Source: Flavobacterium sp. M31R6 | GTDB taxonomy: Bacteria > Bacteroidota > Bacteroidia > Flavobacteriales > Flavobacteriaceae | Assembly: GCF_013284035.1 (NCBI RefSeq) | Contig: NZ_CP054141.1 | Span: forward strand, 4,216,001 to 4,280,000 | Reading direction: 5' to 3' | DNA length: 64,000 nucleotides | Shown: positions 43,713-51,522 of the stretch, in pieces | Layout: each line of letters starts with the position of its first letter | Numbering within the stretch: position 1 is the stretch's first letter | Program-made: the position numbers and the translations under genes | Notes under the pieces: generated by a model | What the model was told of the DNA's origin: nothing | Databases searched by the model: none | The model's input: only the letters and a program-made list of their open reading frames with translations

Positions 43713-43759
43713 AACACGGATTGAACAGCTTTAAAACTGTTTGATCCGTGTTTTTTTAT
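43713..43759 (+). terminator. Terminator after the dehydrogenase
   Basis: AACACGGAT..AACAG paired with CTGTT..ATCCGTGTT, then a run of T. Confidence 0.88.
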
Positions 43760-43860
43760 TACCTATTCTGGGTTTAACACTCTAGTCGTTTTTTATTCTT
43801 GACAATTTTTAGTACTTTTCAACGTTTTTATAAGTACACTTTTTTAATTCAATTTCCACA

Positions 43861-44772
43861 ATGAGTTCTACCCTTTCCAACGATCAAAAGAAATCATTAG
43901 TCCTATCCATACTCATTTACGCATCCTTATTGTTGCTGTTATTTTTCATCCGTTTTTGGCCACCATATAATCCAGAAAACAATGTCGCACTTGCTGATGG
44001 CGGAGGTGGTGGCGGAGGTGTTACCTTAAACTTTGGTGATAGTGATTTGGGATCTGGAAAAAACACCCAAAGCAAGGTGTTGAATGTTCAAAACCAAGCC
44101 AAACAAGTCCCTGCCAAAAGCACGCCCGACGAAGCTATTTTATCTCAAGAGAATGCCACCGAAGAAAGTGTTGTTATTCCTCAAAAAGAAAAACCTAAAA
44201 AAACGGAAGTTGTCGTAAAACCCGAAATCAAGCCCGAGGTTGTTAAACCAAAAGTATCCAATTCCACTAATGACGCTCTGGCAAGCATCCTAAAAGGCTC
44301 CAACAAAGGCGGTGACGGCGACGACAAAACTGCTGGCAACAAAGGAAAATCCAACGGAAGTTTAGCCGCTACCGGCTATTACGGCACGGGAGGTTCTGGT
44401 GGAGGGACCGGCGGAGGAAATGGAACCGGAAACGGTATTGGTAATGGCAGCGGTTACGGCCCAGGTAGCGGCGGTGGTTCTGGCGGAGGAAACGGAGGCG
44501 GTTCCGGTTATTCGCTTGGCAACAGAAAAGCGCTCTCCAAACCCGCTCCCAAATACACTTGCAACGAATCCGGTAAAGTGGTTGTCGAAGTTTCTGTGGA
44601 TCGAAATGGAAATACCATCAACGCTATCCCAGGCATAAAAGGCACTACAAACACTGCAAAATGCCTGCTGGATCAAGCCCGAATTGCCGCGATGAACACC
44701 AAGTGGGACGCCAGCAATGACGCTCCCGAAAAACAAGTCGGCAAGATTATTTACAACTTCAATCTGAATTAG
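43861..44772 (+). CDS. tonB: Energy transducer TonB, glycine-rich
   Basis: 303 residues: one N-terminal membrane helix (about 13-36), DGGGGGGGVTLNFGDS, a Lys/Pro/Val-rich spacer (residues 105-135), a Gly/Ser/Asn-rich stretch (about 172-222), and a short TonB_C-like C-terminus (KVVVEVSVDRNGNTINAIPG...IIYNFNLN). Links the proton motive force to outer-membrane receptors with the ExbBD proteins encoded beyond it on the opposite strand. Its TAG stop opens dispersed repeat copy D. Confidence 0.85.
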   Translation: MSSTLSNDQKKSLVLSILIYASLLLLLFFIRFWPPYNPENNVALADGGGGGGGVTLNFGDSDLGSGKNTQSKVLNVQNQAKQVPAKSTPDEAILSQENATEESVVIPQKEKPKKTEVVVKPEIKPEVVKPKVSNSTNDALASILKGSNKGGDGDDKTAGNKGKSNGSLAATGYYGTGGSGGGTGGGNGTGNGIGNGSGYGPGSGGGSGGGNGGGSGYSLGNRKALSKPAPKYTCNESGKVVVEVSVDRNGNTINAIPGIKGTTNTAKCLLDQARIAAMNTKWDASNDAPEKQVGKIIYNFNLN

Positions 44773-44898
44773 GAGCAGGACTTTTTCGTTTTCTGATCAA
44801 CAGTTGTCCCGCTGTACGTTATATTCCCGATTAACAAAAACTACGGCAAAAAAGCCTTGTTTTTCTAAATCGGGAGATGCCACTTCCATCGGGGCTAG
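44771..44898 (+). repeat. Dispersed structured repeat, copy D (after tonB)
   Basis: Starts in the tonB stop (TAG fused to GAGCAG) and ends CTTCCATCGGGGCTAG. It shares a 60-base identical block (44822-44881) with copy B and the same CCCGATT/AATCGGG hairpin. Confidence 0.88.
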
Positions 44899-45258
44899 TT
44901 TACAGGTTTAGTTTTTTAGGAGATATTTCCCTTAGTAGCAGTCTATAATTAAGTTCGCTCCTCATTGCGAGGAACGGAAGTAACCTCACTCCATATTTAC
45001 TTTCCAATTATTTAAGGTGGTTCTTTTGTTAGTGAGTTTGCTTCGTTCCTCGAAATGACCCATTTTGTGTGGTTCAGTACATTGCGTGAGGGATTACTTC
45101 ACTATACATTTATTTCCATAGGAGTTCAGTCAACTTCGTTTGGAATAAGCTACCGAAGTAGCATGGATAGCCCGACCGCAATAAAAAATGGGGCGACTCT
45201 AGATAATCTAAAGTAGCCCCATTTTTTATTGTGGTCACGCCCAACTCATTTTTATAAT
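44899..45258. other. Repeat-rich intergenic region between tonB and exbD
   Basis: No gene. Contains CATTGCGAGGAACGGAAG (44963-44980) and, in inverted sense, a copy at 45031-45060 (CTTCGTTCCTCGAAATGAC), a pattern known from REP-type sequences in many bacteria. A 21-base-arm hairpin follows at 45174-45236. Confidence 0.6.
45174..45236. terminator. Strong bidirectional hairpin between tonB and exbD
   Basis: Two 21-base arms (45174-45194 and 45216-45236) pair with one mismatch around a 21-base loop. The AT-rich middle of the arms gives T-runs inside the stem on both strands. The genes on either side converge, so it probably ends both transcripts. Confidence 0.75.
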
Positions 45259-45654
45259 TTACTTCGGACTCGTGGCGATGACGAATTTTAAGTTGTTCTT
45301 CACTCCTATTTGCAATACATCTACCAAATCCTGCACCTGCAAATTGAACGGAATTCGGACAATAACAGTTTGGTCTTTTCGAGTGTTTATTTTGGACATC
45401 AAAGTGGTTTCGAGCTCTTCGTAGGCAACGAGTTGTTTGTCGATGTAGAATTTCTTGTCTTCGGTAACCGATAAACTAATGTATTGTTTGTTGGTTTTTT
45501 CATTAGTTTTCGACTTTGGCAGCGTCATTTTTATAACGTTTGGATTGGCCAAAGTAGAGATGATTAAGAAAAACAGCAACAAAAAAAACATGATGTCACT
45601 CAAGGAGGATGTGGCCACTTCGGCGTGAAATCTTCTTTTTCTTTTGATAGACAT
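45259..45654 (-). CDS. exbD: ExbD/TolR-family biopolymer transport protein
   Basis: 131 residues with a single membrane helix (about 17-38, LSDIMFFLLLFFLIIS) containing the conserved Asp of the proton path, and a periplasmic C-terminal domain ending IGVKNNLKFVIATSPK. Partner of ExbB, four bases after that gene. Confidence 0.93.
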   Translation of the reverse strand: MSIKRKRRFHAEVATSSLSDIMFFLLLFFLIISTLANPNVIKMTLPKSKTNEKTNKQYISLSVTEDKKFYIDKQLVAYEELETTLMSKINTRKDQTVIVRIPFNLQVQDLVDVLQIGVKNNLKFVIATSPK

Positions 45655-45657
45655 GAC

Positions 45658-46353
45658 TTATGCTTTTTGAATAATATTCACGAATTCCAATATTTGCTTT
45701 TGTACTTTCAAAGCATAATTATCAATCTTTCCGTTCAGTAAGTGATAGGCGCTGTAGGCAATAATTCCCACGATTAATCCTGAACCACTACTGATCATTT
45801 TTTCATATAAACCTCCCGAGATATTCCCGATACTGATATTTTCGGTCACCGAGATGCTATAAAAAATCTTGATTACCCCCGAAATCGTTCCGATAAAACC
45901 TAGCGTAGGCGCAATACCTGCAATCAATCCCAATTGTCCAAGATGCTGTTCCATTTCGGCAATTTCAATATCGGCGGCACGATCCATGTTTGACTCAATC
46001 TCAGCAATCGGACGTCCTATTAATAAGATTCCTTCTTTAATCACATTTCCAGAGGCAGTATTGGTTCTTTCGGTAATGGAACGGGCCAAGTCAAAATTTC
46101 CTGCAGTCAAGTGATCTCTTACATCCCGCATCAAAAGCGGATCCACTTTCGACACTTTGTTGATGTACAAATAGCGCTCTATAATTAGATAAAAGGTGTA
46201 AAATAATAGGATTGCGATGGGAATTAAAAAAAATCCTCCTTTGAGAATAAAACCTAAAACGGAGATTTCATTGTTGGTTGCTACTTTTTCTATAACAACA
46301 TTGGACGCAGCATTGGCAAGAGTATCAGCTTGTAATTGTATAAAACTAAACAT
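45658..46353 (-). CDS. exbB: MotA/TolQ/ExbB proton-channel family protein
   Basis: 231 residues, three membrane segments (about 33-53, 140-163, 185-207). GLIAGIAPTLGFIGTISGVIKIFYSI and GSGLIVGIIAYSAYHLL are the TolQ/ExbB signature helices. Forms the motor with ExbD, encoded next. ExbB rather than TolQ is inferred from the nearby tonB. Confidence 0.92.
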   Translation of the reverse strand: MFSFIQLQADTLANAASNVVIEKVATNNEISVLGFILKGGFFLIPIAILLFYTFYLIIERYLYINKVSKVDPLLMRDVRDHLTAGNFDLARSITERTNTASGNVIKEGILLIGRPIAEIESNMDRAADIEIAEMEQHLGQLGLIAGIAPTLGFIGTISGVIKIFYSISVTENISIGNISGGLYEKMISSGSGLIVGIIAYSAYHLLNGKIDNYALKVQKQILEFVNIIQKA

Positions 46354-46385
46354 ATATTATTTTGGGTTTATAATCATTAATTCTA

Positions 46386-46459
46386 AAAATTATTTCAATT
46401 TTGCATAAAATAATTCAACTGTAATATTAAACTAAAAAAAGCGAAAATTATTTCAATTT
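46386..46459 (+). repeat. 16-base direct repeats before folC
   Basis: AAAATTATTTCAATTT at 46386-46401 and again at 46444-46459, 58 bases apart, in the divergent exbB/folC region. Possible double binding site. Confidence 0.5.
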
Positions 46460-46481
46460 ACAACTATTTTATCAAAAAATA

Positions 46482-47717
46482 ATGAACTATCAAGAAACTA
46501 CAAACTGGATGTTTAATCAACTTCCGATGTATCAATTGCAAGGGGCTTCGGCTTATAAAAAAGACTTAACCAATGTTAATTTACTGGCAGATCATCTTGA
46601 TAATCCTCATAAAAAGATAAAATGTATTCACGTTGCCGGCACCAATGGTAAAGGTTCTACCTCCCATATGCTGGCCTCCATTCTGCAGGAAGCGGGGTAC
46701 AAAGTAGGTCTATATACTTCTCCACATTTAAAAGATTTTCGGGAACGCATCAAGATTAATGGAGCCGAAATTTCCGAAGAATTTGTTTGCGAATTCATTG
46801 AACAGCACAAAGCCTTTTTTGAAGAAAACGACATGAGTTTCTTTGAAATGTCTGTTGGATTGGCTTTTGATTATTTTGCCAAAGAAAAAGTGGATATCGC
46901 CATTATTGAAGTGGGTTTGGGCGGAAGACTGGACGCCACAAACATTATCACGCCATTGATTTCTGTAATCACCAATATTGGGATTGATCACGTTCAATTT
47001 TTGGGCAACACTTTAGAATCTATCGCAGCCGAAAAAGCAGGAATTATCAAACCCAAGATTCCAGTTGTTATTGGCGAATATACTCCAGAAACACAGCCTG
47101 TCTTTTTGGCAAAAGCCAAAGAAAATAAAGCTGAAATCTACTTTGCATCTGATTTGATTTCAGAAACATATCCCTCCGATTTAATTGGTGATTATCAAGA
47201 ACATAATAAAAAAACAGTTATTCAAACTTTCAAAATTTTGAACGAACAAACTGACTTTAAAGTAAGTGACGAAAACATAAAATCGGGATTGTTACAAGTC
47301 GTAAAAAACACTGGATTACAAGGTCGATGGCAACAACTGGGCACAAATCCAAAAGTGATTTGCGACACGGCACACAACAAAAACGGTCTCGAAATTGTTT
47401 TGAACCAAATACAAAAAGAGAATTATAATCACCTGCATATTGTAATGGGAGTTGTCAATGACAAAGAGCTAGATGAAGTATTACCATTGTTTTCCAAAAA
47501 TGCAACCTATTACTTTTGCAAACCAAATATTCCTAGAGGTTTGGATGCTTCTTTGCTACAGGAAAAAGCATTGCAATTTTCACTTATCGGAAAAACATAC
47601 AACTCTGTTGCAGAAGCCTATAGTGTGGCTCAGAATAATTCTACAAAAGACGATTTTATCTATGTTGGCGGAAGTACCTTTGTGGTAGCAGAATTGCCGT
47701 TAAATAAAGAGGTTTAA
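46482..47717 (+). CDS. folC: Folylpolyglutamate/dihydrofolate synthase
   Basis: Mur-ligase-like enzyme of 411 residues that adds glutamate to dihydropteroate or folates. P-loop GTNGKGST at 53-60, then VGLYTSPHLKDFRERI, EVGLGGRLDATNI and a C-terminal ligase domain with DTAHNKNGLE. Divergent from exbB. Confidence 0.96.
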   Translation: MNYQETTNWMFNQLPMYQLQGASAYKKDLTNVNLLADHLDNPHKKIKCIHVAGTNGKGSTSHMLASILQEAGYKVGLYTSPHLKDFRERIKINGAEISEEFVCEFIEQHKAFFEENDMSFFEMSVGLAFDYFAKEKVDIAIIEVGLGGRLDATNIITPLISVITNIGIDHVQFLGNTLESIAAEKAGIIKPKIPVVIGEYTPETQPVFLAKAKENKAEIYFASDLISETYPSDLIGDYQEHNKKTVIQTFKILNEQTDFKVSDENIKSGLLQVVKNTGLQGRWQQLGTNPKVICDTAHNKNGLEIVLNQIQKENYNHLHIVMGVVNDKELDEVLPLFSKNATYYFCKPNIPRGLDASLLQEKALQFSLIGKTYNSVAEAYSVAQNNSTKDDFIYVGGSTFVVAELPLNKEV

Positions 47718-47831
47718 ACAATTCTTAATTTTTCTCTTAAAAATAAATTAAAATTACATAATTACTTGATTAACAATTAACTAACTTTATAAGTGTTTTG
47801 TGTTAATTAATCATTTAATTTTTAGTTTATT

Positions 47832-48632
47832 ATGAGAAAGAGAAGCTTTTTTTCGTTGGGAATGCTAATTTTAACATTCCTCCTAAGCATGAATATCCAT
47901 GCTCAAGATCCCCCCAAACCTGTATTTATTACGATGACAACCCTACACAGAAATTACGATACGGACAGTAAAGATTGGAAGGCAACGGAACAAGAGTACT
48001 TTGACAAAGTAACGAGCAAAAATGATTTGATAATTGGTTCTGAAATTCTCACTCATTATTACACCGAAAACAGCTCTGAAATTATTTTGGTCAATGTTTT
48101 CAAAACCTGGGAAGATATTGAAAAAGCTGGCACGCTCTCCGATGAGCTTGCCAAAAAAGCTTGGCCCGATGAAAAAGCCAGAACCGCTTTTTTCGACAAA
48201 CAAAATAGCTATTATCTTCCGCAACACTCTGACGAAATCTACTCCTCTATTGAAACGATTGGTCAGAAAGAATTCAAACCTTCCACAAAAGAGCCCATGA
48301 TTGTTTACATCCGAAAATCTCAAATGGCAATGACCGGAAAAGGAAAAGGAATGAAGGAATACAATGAGAAAATTACTTTGAAAGACCCGTACATCAAAGG
48401 ATACTACCCTTTTCGCCACGCCTGGGGATCAGACAGCAGGGATTTCATGGAAGCCTACTTTTATGATTCTTTTGGCGATATAGAAAAATCAAACCTAAAG
48501 CAAGATGAATTAATAAAAGCAGCTTGGCCGAAAGAAGCAGACAACAAAGCTTTTTTCGATCAATTAAAATTAGTATTCACAGGGATTCACGGGGATTTTA
48601 TCTACCACAATTTACCAGGAGTTTCCAAATAA
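47832..48632 (+). CDS. Secreted protein with two tandem ferredoxin-like repeats
   Basis: 266 residues: signal peptide 1-24 (MNIHAQ), then two related halves. Half 1 holds ILVNVFKTWEDIEKAG, then ELAKKAWPDEKARTAFFDKQ and HSDEIYSSI. Half 2 holds MEAYFYDSFGDIEKS, then ELIKAAWPKEADNKAFFDQL and HGDFIYHNL. The pattern resembles dimeric alpha-beta barrel (NIPSNAP/EthD-like) domains. Function unknown. Confidence 0.8.
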   Translation: MRKRSFFSLGMLILTFLLSMNIHAQDPPKPVFITMTTLHRNYDTDSKDWKATEQEYFDKVTSKNDLIIGSEILTHYYTENSSEIILVNVFKTWEDIEKAGTLSDELAKKAWPDEKARTAFFDKQNSYYLPQHSDEIYSSIETIGQKEFKPSTKEPMIVYIRKSQMAMTGKGKGMKEYNEKITLKDPYIKGYYPFRHAWGSDSRDFMEAYFYDSFGDIEKSNLKQDELIKAAWPKEADNKAFFDQLKLVFTGIHGDFIYHNLPGVSK

Positions 48633-48638
48633 AAAAGA

Positions 48639-48692
48639 ACAGTACAAACTGCACTGACAATATCATAAAGTGCAATTTGTACTGTTTTTATT
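48639..48692 (+). terminator. Terminator after the secreted repeat protein
   Basis: ACAGTACAAA.TGCACT arms pair with AGTGCA.TTTGTACTGT, followed by TTTTTATTTT. Confidence 0.85.
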
Positions 48693-48733
48693 TTACAAAT
48701 TAAAACATCCTTTTATCATTAATAGAGATAGCG

Positions 48734-49711
48734 TTATTTTTGGGAAGCTGCTTTTTTAGCCTCTTTATCTTTATCCTTGAAATAGCCCCTTAATAAAAAA
48801 CTACTTTGGGCTGCCTTTAGATCTTCATCTAATTTTTCGGAGCTGCTTTCTAAATTCTCTATTGTTTTTTTCAAACTGGCCCCTGATTCTTTATCATGCA
48901 ACAAAACCCCAATAGCCGAATTGGGATTAGCACTGGCTTCTTTGAGATTTTCCATAAATATATTGGCCGTTTTGGTCATTTTTTCCAATTCTGAAACCGA
49001 TTTTTTGATCGAATTAAAAACAATTGTGTCGGTAACCAGATCATTTGCAAGCGATCCCTTTCGATTTAATTTTGCGGTATACTCATTAAGAGAAACAATT
49101 AATTTATCTGCTTTTGCAGAAGCGTTATTAAGTGAAAAGGCCACTGAATTTATATTATCATACAAAACATTGTCATTCAGTAATTTCCCAACTGTCCCTT
49201 CATTTGTTGTCAACTTATGACTTATTTTTTTAAAATCAGTAGTTATCGCCAGAAGGTTTTCATTGTTTTTCTGCAAAGTATTCATCATATTCTCGGTGGA
49301 ATACGTACTCCCAACCTGCAAAGTATCCCCATCATTGACTGATTGAGTATTCTCGGTTCCTCCATAGATTATTACGACTTTGTTTCCTATAAGTCCGTCC
49401 GTTCCTATTTTGGTTTTAGCATCTTTTACTATAAACTGTTGTGCTGTGTTTTCGATATCCAAAGTAACCCAAACATTTCTGCTTTTACTAATTCTAATAC
49501 TCCTTACCTTCCCGATTTTTACTCCTGAAAGCCATACATTGGCTCCTGTCTGCAATCCATTTACTTCATCAAAAAGAGAAACTAATTGCATTTTTTTCTT
49601 AAAAGTTTCATGAAGATTTCCAACCATAAGAATACCTCCAAATAAAAATATCATACCTATAAAAATAAATAGACCTACATACAGTGGACGTTTACTTGAT
49701 GATTCATTCAT
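48734..49711 (-). CDS. MlaD-family (MCE) lipid-transport protein
   Basis: 325 residues with one N-terminal membrane helix (about 11-32), an MCE domain (about 40-115, FDEVNGLQTGANVWLSGVKIGKVRSI) and a long helical part probably reaching into the periplasm. A C-terminal Lys/Ala-rich tail ends the protein. Carries lipids between membranes with the MlaE and MlaF proteins encoded upstream. Confidence 0.92.
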   Translation of the reverse strand: MNESSSKRPLYVGLFIFIGMIFLFGGILMVGNLHETFKKKMQLVSLFDEVNGLQTGANVWLSGVKIGKVRSIRISKSRNVWVTLDIENTAQQFIVKDAKTKIGTDGLIGNKVVIIYGGTENTQSVNDGDTLQVGSTYSTENMMNTLQKNNENLLAITTDFKKISHKLTTNEGTVGKLLNDNVLYDNINSVAFSLNNASAKADKLIVSLNEYTAKLNRKGSLANDLVTDTIVFNSIKKSVSELEKMTKTANIFMENLKEASANPNSAIGVLLHDKESGASLKKTIENLESSSEKLDEDLKAAQSSFLLRGYFKDKDKEAKKAASQK

Positions 49712-49714
49712 GAT

Positions 49715-50491
49715 TTAAAGTGTAAAATTATAGGAGAAAAATTTTTTAATCTGTTCTTCGTCGGTTGCAAAAACCTCATCGAATGTTCCAATTTTCAAAA
49801 ATGTTCCATCAATTAACATAGCGATGCGTTCACAAGTGTTTTTTGCACAAGTGAGATCATGCGTTATGATAATAGAACTTGTTTTGTATTTCTGCTGAAC
49901 CTCAACAATAAGGGCATTAATTTCGGCACAAGTTACAGGATCCAAACCTGCTGTTGGTTCATCATACAACATTATTTCAGGTTTCATAATTAACGTTCGG
50001 GCAATACCTAATCTTTTTCGCTGTCCGCCGGAAAGCTCTTCTGGATCTCTTTCTATTTTGTCGATTAAGCCTACTGCATCCAGTGCTTCCTCAACAGCAT
50101 CCCTTACTTGTTTTTTATTAAGATTCTTTACATTCATGGTCAATGGAAACGACAAATTATCATACACACTCATACCATCATACAAAGCACTACTTTGAAA
50201 TGAAAACCCCATACGCAACCGCAATTCATCCAATTGTTTTGGTTTTAATTGATTCAATTGTTTACCCAACATGGTTACAGTTCCTTTGTCTGGCTTTAAT
50301 AAACCTGCCAAAATTTTTATTAAAACCGATTTACCGGAACCTGATTTCCCCAATACCGCTAAATTTTCACCTTTTTGAATCGTCAAATCAATCCCTTTCA
50401 AAACCTCAAGTTCGCCGAAAGATTTATACAACCCTTCAATTTTTATGACCGTATCTTCTGTATTGGCAAATTGAATCTTTTCTTTTTCCAT
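49715..50491 (-). CDS. MlaF-type ABC transporter ATP-binding protein
   Basis: 258 residues: Walker A GKSGSGKSV, Q-loop FSFQSSALYDGMSV, signature LSGGQRKRLGIART, Walker B MLYDEPTAGLD. Middle gene of the MlaE-MlaF-MlaD operon, 3 bases from MlaD. Only about half of its residues match the MlaF-type protein at 24 kb by eye, so the two systems are separate. Confidence 0.94.
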   Translation of the reverse strand: MEKEKIQFANTEDTVIKIEGLYKSFGELEVLKGIDLTIQKGENLAVLGKSGSGKSVLIKILAGLLKPDKGTVTMLGKQLNQLKPKQLDELRLRMGFSFQSSALYDGMSVYDNLSFPLTMNVKNLNKKQVRDAVEEALDAVGLIDKIERDPEELSGGQRKRLGIARTLIMKPEIMLYDEPTAGLDPVTCAEINALIVEVQQKYKTSSIIITHDLTCAKNTCERIAMLIDGTFLKIGTFDEVFATDEEQIKKFFSYNFTL

Positions 50492-50493
50492 GA

Positions 50494-51288
50494 TTAAAAA
50501 TATCTAATCCAATTGACAATCTGTACTATTATTAACTCTTCAAGAAAGATGAGAAATATGGAAAGTATTACTGCTTGATTGGTTGCTTTACCAACACCCC
50601 GAGTTCCATGTGTTGCAAAAAAACCTTTGTAACTACTGACTATTCCTATCGTAAATCCGTAAACCAAGGCTTTTGTAAACGATGAAAAAATATCCAAAAA
50701 AGCAATATTTGAAAAAGCATTATGATAAAACACTTGCAAGCTTGTTGCCTCTTCGCTCGAAACATTATAGTATGATCCTACCAATCCTATAAAACTGCAA
50801 TAAAATGAAAGTATGGGAATAGAAATAGATGTAGCCAGAACCCTGCTTACAACCAGATATTTAAAAGGATTAATAGCGGAAACTTCCATTGCGTCAATTT
50901 GCTCGGTCACTTTCATGGATCCCAGCTCGGCGCTGATGCTGGAACCTACTTTCCCAGCACAAATGAGCGAGGTTACCAAAGGCCCCAGAGCCCTAATAAT
51001 AGCAATCCCCATTAACGAAGGCAGCCAAGACACCGCCCCAAAACTTTCCAAAGAGGGTCGTGATTGTTTGGTAAAAACGACTCCAATGATAAAGCCTGTC
51101 AGCGTTATTAACGAAAGTGATTTTAATCCAATCTCGAAGCACTGATTGATAATTTCTCGAAAATGAAAAGGGGATGTAAAAGCTTCTTTAAAAAAACGCA
51201 GCGTAAAACGGTAACCATTATAAACACCCTCAAAATAAGAATCGATTTCCTTTGAAAACAAATATTTATTGGTGCCTAAAGTATTCAT
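50494..51288 (-). CDS. MlaE-type ABC transporter permease
   Basis: 264 residues; ICAGKVGSSISAELGSMKVTEQIDAMEVSAINP is the MlaE signature. Five or six membrane segments. First gene of a complete Mla-type operon for phospholipid traffic between inner and outer membrane. Confidence 0.94.
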   Translation of the reverse strand: MNTLGTNKYLFSKEIDSYFEGVYNGYRFTLRFFKEAFTSPFHFREIINQCFEIGLKSLSLITLTGFIIGVVFTKQSRPSLESFGAVSWLPSLMGIAIIRALGPLVTSLICAGKVGSSISAELGSMKVTEQIDAMEVSAINPFKYLVVSRVLATSISIPILSFYCSFIGLVGSYYNVSSEEATSLQVFYHNAFSNIAFLDIFSSFTKALVYGFTIGIVSSYKGFFATHGTRGVGKATNQAVILSIFLIFLEELIIVQIVNWIRYF

Positions 51289-51442
51289 CTTATTATTTTA
51301 CATTAAATTTCTGGTTTGCAGCTTTCTTTATTTATGTATTGAGCACCTTATCTAAAGATTCGAACAATAAAGAAACCTTTATAAATTTACAAAAAAAGCC
51401 ACACAATTCACATCCTTTCTAAGTAATTTACTTTTAATAAAC

Positions 51443-51497
51443 AAAAAACGGATATAAAAAAGACATGATAAATGTTTTTTTTATATCCGTTTTTTTA
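51443..51497. terminator. Terminator after the AsmA-family gene
   Basis: AAAAAACGGATATAAAAAA pairs with TTTTTTATATCCGTTTTTT around a 14-base loop, with T-runs on both strands. Confidence 0.88.
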
Positions 51498-51522
51498 GCT
51501 GACAAGCTAATCCCATCTTACT

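Noticed and set aside
44362..44736. 124-codon frame antisense to tonB
   Set aside because: A product of the Gly-rich codon pattern of tonB on the opposite strand; no independent support.
43861..46353. Recent inversion of exbBD relative to tonB
   Set aside because: Convergent order is unusual to my knowledge, but no matching inverted breakpoints are visible within the window, so the claim cannot be supported.
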